Shown: piece after piece, positions 49,580 to 60,826 of the stretch
How positions within the stretch are numbered: position 1 is the first letter of the stretch
Layout of the letters: each line of letters opens with the position of its first letter
Source: Capitella teleta
Taxonomy: Eukaryota > Annelida > Polychaeta > Capitellidae
DNA length: 64,000 bases
Direction of reading: 5' to 3'
Assembly (NCBI GenBank): GCA_000328365.1
Contig: KB309672.1
Span: 38,803 to 102,802 of the forward strand
The notes under the pieces: generated by a model
Database searches by the model: none
What the model was told of the DNA's origin: nothing
What the model saw: only the letters and a program-made list of their open reading frames with translations
Program-made: the position numbers and the translations under genes

Positions 49580-51394
49580 CAGGAGCGACATAAACTTTGT
49601 TTGTAATCATTTTATTGTTACTCGCAACAAGGGAGTGCTTATTATATGCTGAAAGGGAAAAGTAACAACATCTCGATTGAACGTGTAGGGCTGTAGGCCT
49701 ACCCAGAAGACGTTCACATGAATTATATCAAACTATTGGTGCCATTTAATAGTTGAAACATGCCACTAAAAAAGCGAGAGAGTCTAAGATCATCGAACAA
49801 TATCTCGATTAATTTTCTTGATTAAAATTAAAGTCGAAGAAAAGCAGAATGTGTGTAGCAACATTTGATCGCGGTTGAGTTGCCGAGTAGCAGAACTCTC
49901 TTTTAACGAGCCACAGCGAGGATGCATAGAGCTTACACATGCTGGAATTTCAGTGTGGTGTTCTGCCACACTCGCAAAACTTGTTGATCAATCTGGGAGA
50001 GGTCAATAACAGGGAAACCACCGGTCAGAGAAGACTATGAAAATCGATAATGTTCCAGTTTTGCGAACAACGCCATGACAAGTGTGCTTCCAAGATTAAC
50101 CGTTGATCCCGTCAATGATTCCGTAATTCTGCTCCCAAATCGGATCCAGATGGGGTGTTGGTGAACATTTCTGCCTCTTGAAATGTTCATAGCAGTCTCT
50201 GCTGCATATTGATGGTAAACATCCAGTGAACGTCGGGTCTTCGGTTGCCCCAAAGATATTACACGCAATATGTTTATGCGCAAACATTTTGTGGGCTCAG
50301 TTTTGCTGCCTTCATGACGTCATGCAGACGCCACTCGATTGACCCGGTCATCAGGACCATGCTTTGGTCAGCGAGTGCAGACAAATCTCTATAGGGAACG
50401 TAATGTCCAAGCACTGCATCAGCATGATCACTAGTCTTCTGGCCAAACCTAACCAGCGACATCAGAGCAGTAGTCAGCGGATTACAATCTGCCAAACTGA
50501 TAGACCAGCCCTACAGAAGAACCCAATGTTTCCCCATGGAATGTCTGCACGGCCTTGAGAAAAGGTCGGCATTGACTTCTTTGAGTGGAACGGCAGTCAC
50601 TACCTTCTAATTTTTGATGTTTATTTTATTTTTTTTTTATTTTTTTTGAAGTTTCCAGTAATCAGGGGATGATTGTCACAACCAAAACGAGGCCATCATA
50701 TTAGATCCTTAATGAATTATTTCCAATTTGATTCATATAAATCACTATATGTTGACAGAATTACCGATATACATGTATGCCATTCCTTTCCATAATACGA
50801 AATTTGTGTAAGCAAAAACGGAAACCTCCTGAAGACTCTTGAAACCACTATAGAGAGCTACAGAAGCTCAAGGAACTGAGCATGCTTACGTATGCCAATC
50901 TGAAAGGTGCAGCTGACAATCATAACAACAGCAATGTTATCCATTTAGAAAGTGCGATTGTGCCAGAGATACAAAGTTCCAATTCGTTCGCACAGAAAAC
51001 ATGTTTAATAGCTCAACGATATGAAGTTATATTTATAAATTACTATTCCTTTTAATTGCACTCTCAACCAAAGCATTCACACATTATTGTCGTATTTTAT
51101 ACATTTTGTTTCAAAAGGTCATTTATGTTTCACTTTCCTCCCGTGTAAGTCACTTAAATTTATATTTTATTATTTTTTCCTGGGTATGTATGAAATGCTA
51201 TTATCATTGATTTAATAGTAATCTTTGTGAAGCAAGTCGACTTTCATTTTCGAATGAGCTCTAATCAGTAATAATTGTAATTCGAATAATTATAATTCCC
51301 TATCTTTCGGCGATTTTGAACCAACCGGCATTTCTCTTCTCCGAAATAATCAACAAAATATCGAGGATTCCGGGGTTTTTTTTCTTTGCTTTGT
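49580..51394. other. Intergenic, no gene seen
   Basis: Open frames near 50035-50500 on the minus strand show no recognisable domain and overlap each other in different frames; they may be old repeat DNA. The short palindrome GTAGGCCTAC lies near 49692. Confidence 0.4.
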
Positions 51395-52343
51395 TGTTAC
51401 GGGCCCACTGGGTCTTTCGGAGATTGTGCGTGTTCTTGTACAGCTTGCAGTTAAAATAAATTCAGCAAGCCGGACCTCTTGGTAACTTCAAAGTTTATTC
51501 TGACTCCAATACAAAGTGGTAGACAAGAAGGCAAGAAAGTGATGAAGAAGCACAAGAAGATGCAAGAGGTGCGAAGTGGCACAAGAGGTAAAGAACATCA
51601 TGGATGAAGGCTTATATATATTTCAAACAAAACAAGGTTTTCAATTCAGGAAGAAACAATGCAAGCTGATTGGAGGATCACTTGATCGCGGACTAAATTT
51701 AGGATGGTGAGAGCCAGCAATGGTTGCTTTAGCTCACCCAGTGATCGATCATTTGATCTAGAATGCATTTCCAGAGTCAGGAGAGGTTCCTTGCAACCTA
51801 TTGGCGGATCATTGGCTGTTTACATAGACCGTCAGCTTCCAATGCAACTTCATAACGCATCGTGGTGAGCAAAATCATAACGTAATATAATATCATAGAG
51901 TACAATCATAAGGAAAAATAGCACAATGTATAAAGTTAGAAACTTCCATCATACAAGAACAGGATACTTAAGAAAAGAAATTCATTCTTCAAAATAGCAG
52001 AGCAACAATGTTACACTTGTAGGACCTGCGCAGAGGATTTCGGGTCCGCTTCCCGACTGCGTACTCACGAGTCGGCGTCCAGGGCAAGCGGTTTAAGCGG
52101 TGCTACGAGCTAGCAGTTGAAAACCAAACAAGTACTAGTAAGTATATTGCTTAATTCGCTTAATCAGTTACCACCATTACGGAAAAACAAACAAAAGTCA
52201 TGTCGGTTGCAGAGTTGTATTGAAAAGGCCAAGAAGCTATTTATTGGCGAAAAGATAGAGAAACATTACAGGTTGATGTATATGCAAAGGTGGAGAAAAT
52301 AAACCTCACAGCGATGACTGTAAATCGAAGGTCGCAGTGAGCA
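51395..52343 (-). mobile_element. Possible solo LTR of an old LTR retrotransposon
   Basis: Read on the minus strand it would start TGCTCACTGCGACC just after a purine tract (AAGATGGGGG). It holds a TATA box (TATATATAAGCC, near 51617) and, about 110 bases later, AATAAACTTT, and ends GGGCCCGTAACA. This order is what an LTR shows. No flanking coding parts and no target duplication are confirmed, so boundaries are tentative. It is a fossil. Confidence 0.35.
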
Positions 52344-52981
52344 CCCCCATCTTGAGGGAACGCGAAAGTTAAAACGCATATTACTCATTAAGAATACCAT
52401 CAGAAACTTTATGTAAAAGGAACGCATTACAACCTTTTATAAAACACAAAATAAGGTATAAAGTTGGTAAGACCCAGTGAGTCTGAATAGTAGGTAATAT
52501 ATAGGTGATTATTTAAAGAAAAACCAACAATCTCGAACTACAAAGTGCTGAATACCATACATGCACAGAACAAATCCAAACACAAGCGGAAGCGGGCTGA
52601 AAGCCTGATTCAAGTACCTTCCATAGAGAAATCCTAGTTAATTTAAACGTGAAAATGGACGGAGAAAAAGCTCCAATAAGGTGTGCTTGGTTCCGCTGAT
52701 ATCTTGTGAGTGAGAGCGCTCTGTCTTCGCGAGTGGCCGCCCAGCACGCTGATTGGCTAGTTTAATTTAATGAATATTCATGATTATATTACGTAATGGC
52801 TCCGAAGATCGCATAAAATTATTTTCCTCGCGAAAATGGTCAATAATTAGGTGATAATTAAACTAGTGGCTCAATCGCTAACATTAATCACAACATTCTT
52901 CACAAGCTCTTCTCTCGTCCACCCATTATAGTCAGGGGCACCGAATATATAAGCTCATTCGGTTCATTCACCTGCAGTGCA

Positions 52982-53262
52982 ATCCTATGCCGTCCGCGAG
53001 GGGGTCCAGGTTCCGGGTTCGAGATCCGATCAGACCACGGGCATTATGACTGTGGATTAATTAAAATTGTAATCCCTTGTAATTGTAATTCTTCGGTGAC
53101 TCTGGAGTGCTGCTCAACTGCGTAACAAGGCCGGGCGCTGTGTACTACTGTCTATGGTGGGATTTATCGATAAGAGTAAGGGAAAACGCCGGTCCCGGGC
53201 CTTCTGTTCTGGCGCCCGTATCATCCGATTGGTTTGGGTGGAGCTGTAAAACCACATCACGC
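52982..53262 (+). repeat. SINE-like repeat with tRNA-type B-box
   Basis: The head contains GGGTTCGAGATCCGA, close to the RNA polymerase III B-box GGTTCGANTCC. The body matches the minus-strand copy at 38195-38440. The 3' end reads TGTAAAACCACATCAC, corresponding to the point where the other copy enters its (TCAC)n tail. It abuts LINE sequence on the right. Confidence 0.6.
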
Positions 53263-53264
53263 CA

Positions 53265-54988
53265 TGTCCACCCATTAGTCAGGCAACAGAAGATATCGAG
53301 CGAATAATCAAGAGCACTAAGGCATGCAAAGACATGCTGTCTGGATTTAATACAATCCAGATTCTGAAGGATGACCAAGTTCTGCAAAGCGGTCTGCCGA
53401 CTCTGACAAAAATCATCAATTATTCAATAGAGAAAGCGGTTGTGAAAAAATGTTTTAAGCAGGCAGTTGTTACACCGATCCTGAAGACAAAAATACCCTC
53501 AAGAACTATCGACCAATTTGGAATATCTGTCTGCCAGCGAAAATCCTGGAGAAAGTGGTCGCCAAGCAGCTGACAGAATTCGTGCAAGTGAATGGGCTGC
53601 ATGATCCTCTGTAGTCAGCTTACAAAAAAGGAGTGGGCACTGAAACTGCACTGATGTCAATCAAGGCAGATCTGGATTATATGCTGGAAGCTGGCAACGC
53701 TGTGCCGATGGTATTTCTCGACCTCAGCGCAGCTTTCGACACGATCGATCACGATTTGTTGTTCTTGCGCCTTGAAAAAAAAAAAAGGAGTGACGGATGA
53801 AGCATTGCAATGGATAAAGTCTTACCTGCATGACAGAGAGCAAAGAGTTATGGTCGAGAATCTCTCACCATCTTCGTCTGAGTTGAGAATTGGAGTGCCC
53901 CAAGGATCCGTTCTGGGGCCACTTCTGTTCCTGATATACATTCTACCCCTGAAGCGAATAATCGAGAAACATGGAATCTGCCGACATGGGTATGCCGACG
54001 ATACGCAGCTCTACGTCTCGTTTAATGCAACTGACTCAAAGAGCAAGCAAGAAGCAGTGAAGAAAATGGAGGCATGCCTCGCAGAGATCCGTCAGTGTAT
54101 GTTATCCAACAAACTGAAGATGAATGATGGGAAGACAGAGGTGTTTGTGATCAGGAAGAAGAGCCAGTGTGGTGTTGTCGCTGACATGGAAATATGCATT
54201 GGAGAAGCCCTCAAGCCCAAAGAAGTTGTTTGAAATCTTGGTGCATACCTTGATGACGAGCTGTCGATGACTCCTCACATAAACCATGTCACGAAGAACG
54301 CCTACTTCCACCTCAGAAGGATAGCCAAGATCAGACCACACCTCTCGGACAAAGCCTGTGCCAATGCCATTCAGGCCACCGACACATCGCGCATATATTT
54401 CCACAATGGCCTCCTATTGTGACTACCAGCGACCCGTCTGCGGAAGGTACAAGTGGCACAGAACAACGCCGCTCGGCTCCTGACAAGAACCAGAAGATCG
54501 GAGCACAGCACACCAGTGTTGGAGGCGTTGTACTGGCTCCCAGTGGAGCAACGCACCAAGTTCAAGGTTCTCGCTTTGATACACCACGCGATGCACAGCC
54601 AGGACGCACCACTGTACTTGAACGACAGATGCCTCAGCCACGAGCCAACTCGGAATCTCCGCTCAATCGACGACACACTTACGTTGGATCCACATTGATC
54701 CCATTCGTGGATATGGAGACCGCTCTTTCGCCGTGAAAGCCATCTCACTCTGGAACCGGCTGCCCCTGTCACTGCGAAGTGAATTGTGCCCTATCACTTA
54801 CCAGAAGAGACTAAAAATCCATCTGTTCAGTGAATCTGTGCAATCGAGATATCTGTGACTCTAGTCCTTCTTTTAAATGTTTTTTTTTTTCTTTTTTTTC
54901 GTTCAATTTTTAAGTGTTTTATTTTAATTTATTTTAATCTGCGCATAGAAACTTTTTATTGTACTTTTTGTGCGTAATAAGTTAATAA

Positions 54989-55019
<31 letters not shown>

Positions 55020-55020
55020 T
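53265..55020 (+). mobile_element. 5'-truncated LINE (CR1/L2/Jockey-like) reverse transcriptase
   Basis: Reverse transcriptase parts follow in order: PVVTPILK-like and YRPIWNICLPAKILEKVVA (about 53460-53570), FLDLSAAFDTIDHDLL (about 53715-53765), GVPQGSVLGPLLFLIYI (about 53895-53945) and YADDTQLYVSF (about 53990-54025). The C-terminal tail VQVAQNNAARLLTRTR and LEALYWLPVEQRTKFKVL is typical of CR1/L2-type elements. Frame changes and stops interrupt it (for example an oligo-A slip at about 53775 and a TGA at about 54232), so it is dead. It ends in AATAAA and an (AATC)n tail at 54986-55019. The RT core is well preserved, suggesting moderate age. Confidence 0.88.
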
Positions 55021-55718
55021 AGTCATGAATTCATAGACCTATTGAGCGCAGTTACGCTCATGGCCCGCGAAAAACCCTGCACGCAGTTAAGCGTGTCGGT
55101 AAAACGGCGGAAAAGTGGTGCAGATCGATCCATTTCGTTCCGTCGTTGAAGTAAGAAATTACTTAAAGTTCTTTCATATTCAAGTCAAATTTATGCTCCA
55201 AATGCTTTGCATTTTGATTTGATCATTAAAGAGATGGGGAACTGAATTTTAAGTGATGTTCTATTGACTCATAGCACCAATTGATAGCATTTCGTGCCAA
55301 AAACACCATGCCTGGGTGCAAGTGTAAGGAAATAATGCATTCCGAATATCGGGGTTAGCATTGCGTCTATGGGAGAATGGCTTCCATTACGAAGTATAGG
55401 AGGCAAACGTCATCTGAGGGCTTGCCCTGATTGGTCCCGTTCCCCTCATGAAGCTATCAATTTCAGCCAATCAGAGCAGATCATCTTCGCCATAAAAGGA
55501 CATCTTTGTTGTTTACGAAACGAAAGCGCATGCGTGGTGCACTCTGGCTGACCTTTTTACTGTTTCAGAATGAGAAACCATGGTAGGTGTCCTAGAAAAT
55601 CGCTTGTTAAAATAAGAAAAATAGCGAAAAATATTTTTTTTTCGCGCCTGACTGGTGGCAAAATGATAATTCTATCTATTTCCGAAAAGAAAAAAAAAAA
55701 TATCCAGGGGTTTAGTCG
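55021..55718. other. Intergenic, no gene seen
   Basis: Mixed-composition sequence directly after the LINE and before the tandem array. It contains an inverted GCGCAGTTACGC/GCAGTTAAGCG-like motif near 55048-55098. No gene is supported. Confidence 0.4.
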
Positions 55719-56192
55719 CATATGACGAGGCCCATTGTAAAAGATGGGGAACTCGGTGTTTCATCACAGCTCCTGACGTCACGCCTAGTTAGCAATATAT
55801 CTCCCGCGAAATCGTTAGCGATGATATTCCTTGTGTGGGCCAGACATAGGAATCATTTTTGGTGTATCAAATAACTCATATGACGAGGCCCATTGTAAAA
55901 GATGGGGAACTCGGTGTTTCATCACAGCTCCTGACGTCACGCCTAGTTAGCAATATATCTCCCGCGAAATCGTTAGCGATGATATTCCTTGTGTGGGCCA
56001 GACATAGGAATCATTTTTGGTGTATCAAATAACTCATATGACGAGGCCCATTGTAAAAGATGGGGAACTCGGTGTTTCATCACAGCTCCTGACGTCACGC
56101 CTAGTTAGCAATATATCTTCCGCGAAATCGTTAGCGATGATATTCCTTGTGTGGGCCAGACATAGGCATCATTTTTGGTGTATCAAATAACG
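55719..56192 (+). repeat. Tandem array, three 158-bp units each with a CRE palindrome
   Basis: Units start at 55719, 55877 and 56035 with CATATGACGAGGCCCATTGT and are nearly identical; I see only a few substitutions, in the third unit. Each contains the palindrome TGACGTCA (cAMP response element consensus) within GCTCCTGACGTCACGCC, and a CGCGAAATCGTTAGCGATG block. The low divergence means recent amplification. Confidence 0.95.
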
Positions 56193-57529
56193 ACTCAAAG
56201 TCTATTTTTAACCAGTTCTCCCTCCCTTTAAGTCTCAAAAGCAGGGAACAGTTTTATTTGGAAGTGCATGTGGTTGAGTTATTTTCAAAGGAATTTTCAA
56301 TCCAGAAGAAAAATGCAAGTTTAAAACTTAAATTTTGATACGTTTTGCATGTTTGGAGAATCGTCTATCATAACAAAAAAAGAAGAAAAATGCAATCATT
56401 TTTGCAATTGTAGGAAAGTGGATAGTTGCTTGTTTCGCACCTCCTCACAGAGTTAGAGAGAGGTATAGGAATATCTCAAGAGACGAACGGTATGTGGCTT
56501 AATACAAGGTTTTATTAATCCCTGTATACAATGAAGTCTATAGTCCTCAGCACTGCTCGTCACGAATCCCAACACTAGACTGATCGTCTCGTCGCCTTTT
56601 TAGAGAGTCGTTCAACATCGATCCATTAGCTTGATGATGGCTGACAGGCATCTGGACAACGTCAGTGTGGGTGTAGCCTACTTCCTGAAACCCCCTCCCA
56701 TAAGTGTGAGGTTGCAGGTTGAAGTACCTGACCTCACGTGATTGGTTGGTGGCGAGGCCGTGGAGTCAGGTGATCGCATCTTAAATACTCATTGATTCGG
56801 CACCCATAACAAGTGCACAATTGAATCTTGATTTGTTGCGTGATTTGTGTGACTGTGCGTGTGGTGATTGGGTTAGAGGCATCAAATTAGTTTGTATTAA
56901 GTCAACCAGAAGACAAAAAGAGAAGAGCCACAAAGTCGCCACAGAGCCATGAATGGATGTTGCACCATGAGGATACGTATCCCACCAGAATGGAAGGGTC
57001 TGCACCCAAATGGGACGAGAGAAGACGAACTAAATACACCGAGAGGAAAACTACAAAATTAAACGCTCACAGCGAAACTACGACAAGTGCTTATCCGTGT
57101 CACTAACAAGTTGCTAAGTACTACAGATCAAACATTGAGACGAGTACTTGCCTGCAAACGGCCGGCTAAGCATATCGGCCAGGTGGCAATCAAATATGCA
57201 TCGAATATGCTCTACCTTCAGCGCAGTTTCCACTAAAGTTAACGCCCACGGCAACATTTGTTGGTTCGCCATGGTGCATTCTTTTAGCCAAATTAGATAG
57301 CGTGATAACTGTGTATTATTACGGGGCCACACCCGATGTGTACGTGGGAGATGTCGAGACCCGCCATGATGATCAGTAGCTTTCTGCTATGGTGCTCTAA
57401 TGGCCCTCGCACGCTACCTCAGCCGAGTCCCTTACTTGGTCTTCTGCTCCTCTCACTAGCTGGTACGTGGGTTTTTTTTCCTTTGTGAATTGGTTCATTT
57501 CTGCTTGTGTTTTCAGCCACTGAAAGGTA
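56193..57529. other. Intergenic, probable old repeat DNA
   Basis: No coding sequence supported. On the minus strand AATAAAACCTTGTATTAAGCC (near 56505-56525) resembles the polyadenylation region of an LTR, so part of 56430-57050 may be a degraded LTR; no boundaries can be drawn. Confidence 0.3.
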
Positions 57530-58226
57530 GTGAGGTACCTCATTCGTGGCATGGAGGAGCAGAAGGCCATGATTAAGGAACTTTCTGCCCAATTGAAGGC
57601 TCTTCAGAACAGCATAGTCGGTGTGATGCGGCAGTCGCTGCTTGCCCCTCCCCTGGATTCAAATATTCTCCCGCTCTTCTGCATTAAAATTATAGAGCAG
57701 CTGGAAGCCAAGTGCTCTGACTTGCCAGCACACTCGTCCTTAATGCAGTTTCTCTTTTATAGGTGGCAAACCTCTCGACTGTTGGAGGCGCCACATTAGA
57801 CAAGTGTATCGCAAACATACTGAAGGCCCTCCTGAACGACTTCCTTGCAGCCAACCTGAATTTTTGCGGCAAGGGCGAGAAGAGGGCTTTCAAGGGCACT
57901 CGCCTCCAGCTGGAGGTCAATGGAAAGATTTTCCGTACCTTATTTTGTATTCATTTGTTATCGCAATTTCGTTTTTCTGTTTTAGTTGTTGAACTCAATT
58001 ATTAAGCCATTAAGTTTGTATCACACTGGATTTTTATACAAGGATGCTACTTTTTTCAGTTGCTAGCAGGAAGACCCCATCTTTGCCTCCGCCGGGATGC
58101 AGCCATCCAGGAGACAATAAAGAAGTGAATGCGCAACTATTTGGCAACATTATGGCAACTACCCAAATGCTATCGGGGACGAGTATGCTTGCCAGCACCC
58201 CCTTGAATGTGCAAAATTCCTCATGA
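57530..58226 (+). pseudogene. DUF4806-like gene fragment
   Basis: Three coding blocks: about 57530-57748 (a helix MEEQKAMIKELSAQLKALQN, then LPLFCIKIIEQLEAKCSDL), 57763-57934 (VANLSTVGGATLDKCIANIL then KALLNDFLAANLNFCGKGEK) and 58060-58226 (after TTTTTTCAG, ending NVQNSS). The LxxLSxxGG...ILKxLLxDxLA...GKGxKxAF pattern matches the DUF4806 domain, found in many copies in invertebrate genomes and of unknown function. Blocks 1 and 2 are separated by only 14 bases (TTTCTCTTTTATAG), which look like the 3' end of a lost intron, and no convincing first exon is present. I infer a decayed copy. Confidence 0.45.
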
Positions 58227-58229
58227 CAC

Positions 58230-59640
58230 TTATCGGTACACAAGACGGACAGATCACCAAGCCTGTCCCTTGAGCAGATCCATGAGAGGAGCAGTGACTT
58301 CCGAGAAGTAAGGAACACATCTCCGGTAGAACCCCACAACCTCTAAACAAATTCTCAAATCCCTCTTGGTCTGAGGAGGAGGAATTTGCATAAGAGCCTC
58401 CATTTTCGCATAGATCAAAGTCACCTGTCCACAGCCGACTTCATAGCGAAGGTATTTGACTGCACTGCCAGACGCATTTTTTTTTAGTGTTCAAGGTCCC
58501 CTGCTTGGCAGACAGCTGCTCAAGGAAGAAATGAAGGCGATTAAGGTGGTCTGACAAGGTACTGGACTTCACTGAAATGTCGTCCAGGTATGCCACTGAG
58601 AAACCTTGGAGTCCTTCTAGGATTCAATTACAGTAGTCTTCCTCAACAACAGACACCCCTCGGTCCAAGCCGAACTGTCCGTTAGAGAGGACTGTCCGTT
58701 AATTAGGGACACCTCGAGAAAGGGGCCCCACATTTATGACTTAACCATACATGTACCAGCGCTTGTGGATAGTATACATATTGCCTTGCGTTGATTGGCT
58801 GACAGTGACACGCCCACTGCAAAAGTTCGTAGGCTTTCAAAAATCGCCTCCCGCCTGGAGCTCCAGCACCCTATAACTGGTGTGGAGGTTGTCAGGTGAC
58901 CCTTGATCCCGCCTATTGAACACGTTTCTCAAACTGTCAATCAAATTCGCCTCCGGCGCTGCCGCAAGCAAGGCATCACAGCCACCCACATTTGCTCATT
59001 ACATAACTACGCGTTTAACTGTTTGTTTAAGGGTTTTGCGTGTCTCGATAGGAGCCTAAAAGCAATTTCAAGTGTTTTGATAGACTTTAATCAATAAAAT
59101 GAGAGAAAAAAAGACGCGTTGGGTGTCCGTTTGGTGTTAGAAAGGGCGTCCGTTGTTCACGTAAAGGGGTGTCCGCATGATTTCCAATTTTCCCCTATAC
59201 TTTAGCATTAGCCAGGTTCTATCCATAAAAAAGTGTCCGCTGAAGACGACTATCCATTATATCACGGTCTGCTGTTGAAGAGGACTACTGTAACGGACCT
59301 TTAAAAGGTTAGACCTTTACCTCAAAAGGCATTGTCACAAACTCGTAGTGGCTGATTGGGGTGATGAAAGTAGATACCTCTCTTGGTCTGGCAGTTAGCT
59401 CAATTTGCCAATACCCCTTAGAAAAGTCGTGTGTGGTGATATAATTCGAGTTACCCACTTGGTCAATGATGTCGTCCACACTGGCATTTCAGGGAAGTCG
59501 GTTTGAAATTGGATAAACAGAGGTACACTTACTCAGAACTGTGCGGGTGACAAAGTTTGGGCGCGTGTTTAGCTCACACAGGAATGCAGCCGGATGCATC
59601 CAAATGACGCCTGCAAAGAACTTGTGGGCACCATCCTCAT
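58230..59640 (-). mobile_element. Fossil Ty3/gypsy reverse transcriptase
   Basis: Minus-strand reading gives, in order, RT sequence with a WQIELT-like block, the YLDD active-site box (about 58590) and the connection FLEQLSAK ... LRICLEVVGFYRRCVPYFSE. This is Ty3/gypsy-family Pol. It is broken at several places and is incomplete. A pogo-type element (58631-59290) is inserted in it, so the retroelement is the older of the two. Confidence 0.7.
58631..59290. mobile_element. pogo/Tigger-type non-autonomous element (660 bp)
   Basis: Terminal inverted repeats CAGTAGTCTTCCTCAACA on the left and TGTTGAAGAGGACTACTG on the right are flanked by TA at 58629-58630 and 59291-59292. Internal GTCCGTTAGAGAGGACTG-type motifs parallel the GTTCGTTAGAGAGGACTGC block of the element at 46330-47288, so the two are related subfamilies. 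No transposase is encoded. Confidence 0.8.
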
Positions 59641-60643
59641 TTGATTCGTTGAAACAATTTTCTTGAATAATGCATTACCTTGGTATTCACTTTCCGACAT
59701 AATATTCCACCACAGAGCCTTTGAATTTGCTTCTTCGTCCAATATGCAAGTTCATGGACATGAGACAATTAATGTATAGAAATCATAAAAACAGGCAAAT
59801 AATACATGTTTGCAACATAAGAGGCCTACGTATCACATTGTGCACATTAAATTATGGTACCTTTATTCCAAGTCACAGCCTGGTAAGTGGTACAAACGAA
59901 CAATTTACATGTGTCGTTCTATTTACTTCCCATGCATTTTTAGTTGCCACTCTCTCAGGTGAGTAAGGTCAATATTACTATAAAAAATTTCAGTTGTTTA
60001 CTGTGTTTTTACTGCCTTGGCCAATGATCCTTTACTTCTAGGGTCTTTCACCTCAGCCCTTATTTGTTTATTGGTTGCATGGTTGCACATATAATAATGT
60101 TAATTTAATAGTATTGGTTTACATTTACAGTTGGCCTACGGTTTTCGATCTCCTAGAATATAAAATAACTTTCAGTAAGAATTTTGTCTCTTTCTTCATC
60201 CCGAATTCATTTTACGAATTACTCTTGTACTCGTAGATAATAACCGAAGGTGCTGTTTATGACGGACTATCTTCAATGTTGGTGAATATAAACTTTGTCG
60301 TGGATATATTTCTTCCTAACTTCTTGGTTTTTGTGGACTTTAAAGCTTTTGAAGAAACAAATCTGATTCGGGCGATAATAGAGGTTGTCAAGGACAAGCG
60401 GTACGCGTGCGTGATTACGTCGCTCTAGCACAGATTCTCGGGCGAGGTCTGTATACCTCGCCCGACGGTAAACCGCTTCCTTTTGCGTCTACTGGCAGCG
60501 AGGCTCCACACTCAGCCGATTGCATGATAAATATAGACATATTACCTGACAAATCCTTGTCAAGGCTTGTGTTTAAGCCCTCCAGACGTTAGATCATAGA
60601 TGGTATATTTATGCTCCAAGAAAAAACAATATGAGCCAGTACC
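59641..60643. other. Intergenic, no gene seen
   Basis: AT-rich sequence without supported genes, apart from the GC-rich hairpin at 60438-60465. Confidence 0.4.
60438..60465. repeat. GC-rich perfect hairpin (11-bp stem, 6-nt loop)
   Basis: Arms TCGGGCGAGGT and ACCTCGCCCGA are fully complementary around the loop CTGTAT. It stands out against AT-rich surroundings. Confidence 0.9.
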
Positions 60644-60826
60644 TGTAATGTTCTTGTATTTATCAAACAATCAGGACTAAACACATTTCCAGATCTTTTA
60701 TTCGTCGACAACTTGACATCGAAATACAAGAAATTATATTCACCGGAACCAACAACAGATCAACCGTAACCCGGATGTAATCTAACGTTAAACGTTGACA
60801 AAACACGAAAATGGGCGGATACCACA
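60644..60826 (-). repeat. Putative 3' LTR of the Ty3/gypsy element
   Basis: It begins TGTGGTATCCGCCC next to the polypurine tract, contains AATAAAAGATC, and ends in CA about 183 bases later. The left boundary is a guess, because the partner LTR is outside the window. Confidence 0.5.

Noticed and set aside
50035-50558. Overlapping open frames on both strands
   Set aside because: Considered as retroelement or unknown gene pieces, but no motif could be recognised in any frame.
52982-53050. Functional tRNA gene
   Set aside because: Only a B-box-like segment is present; no acceptor stem or anticodon arm could be folded. It is better explained as a SINE head.
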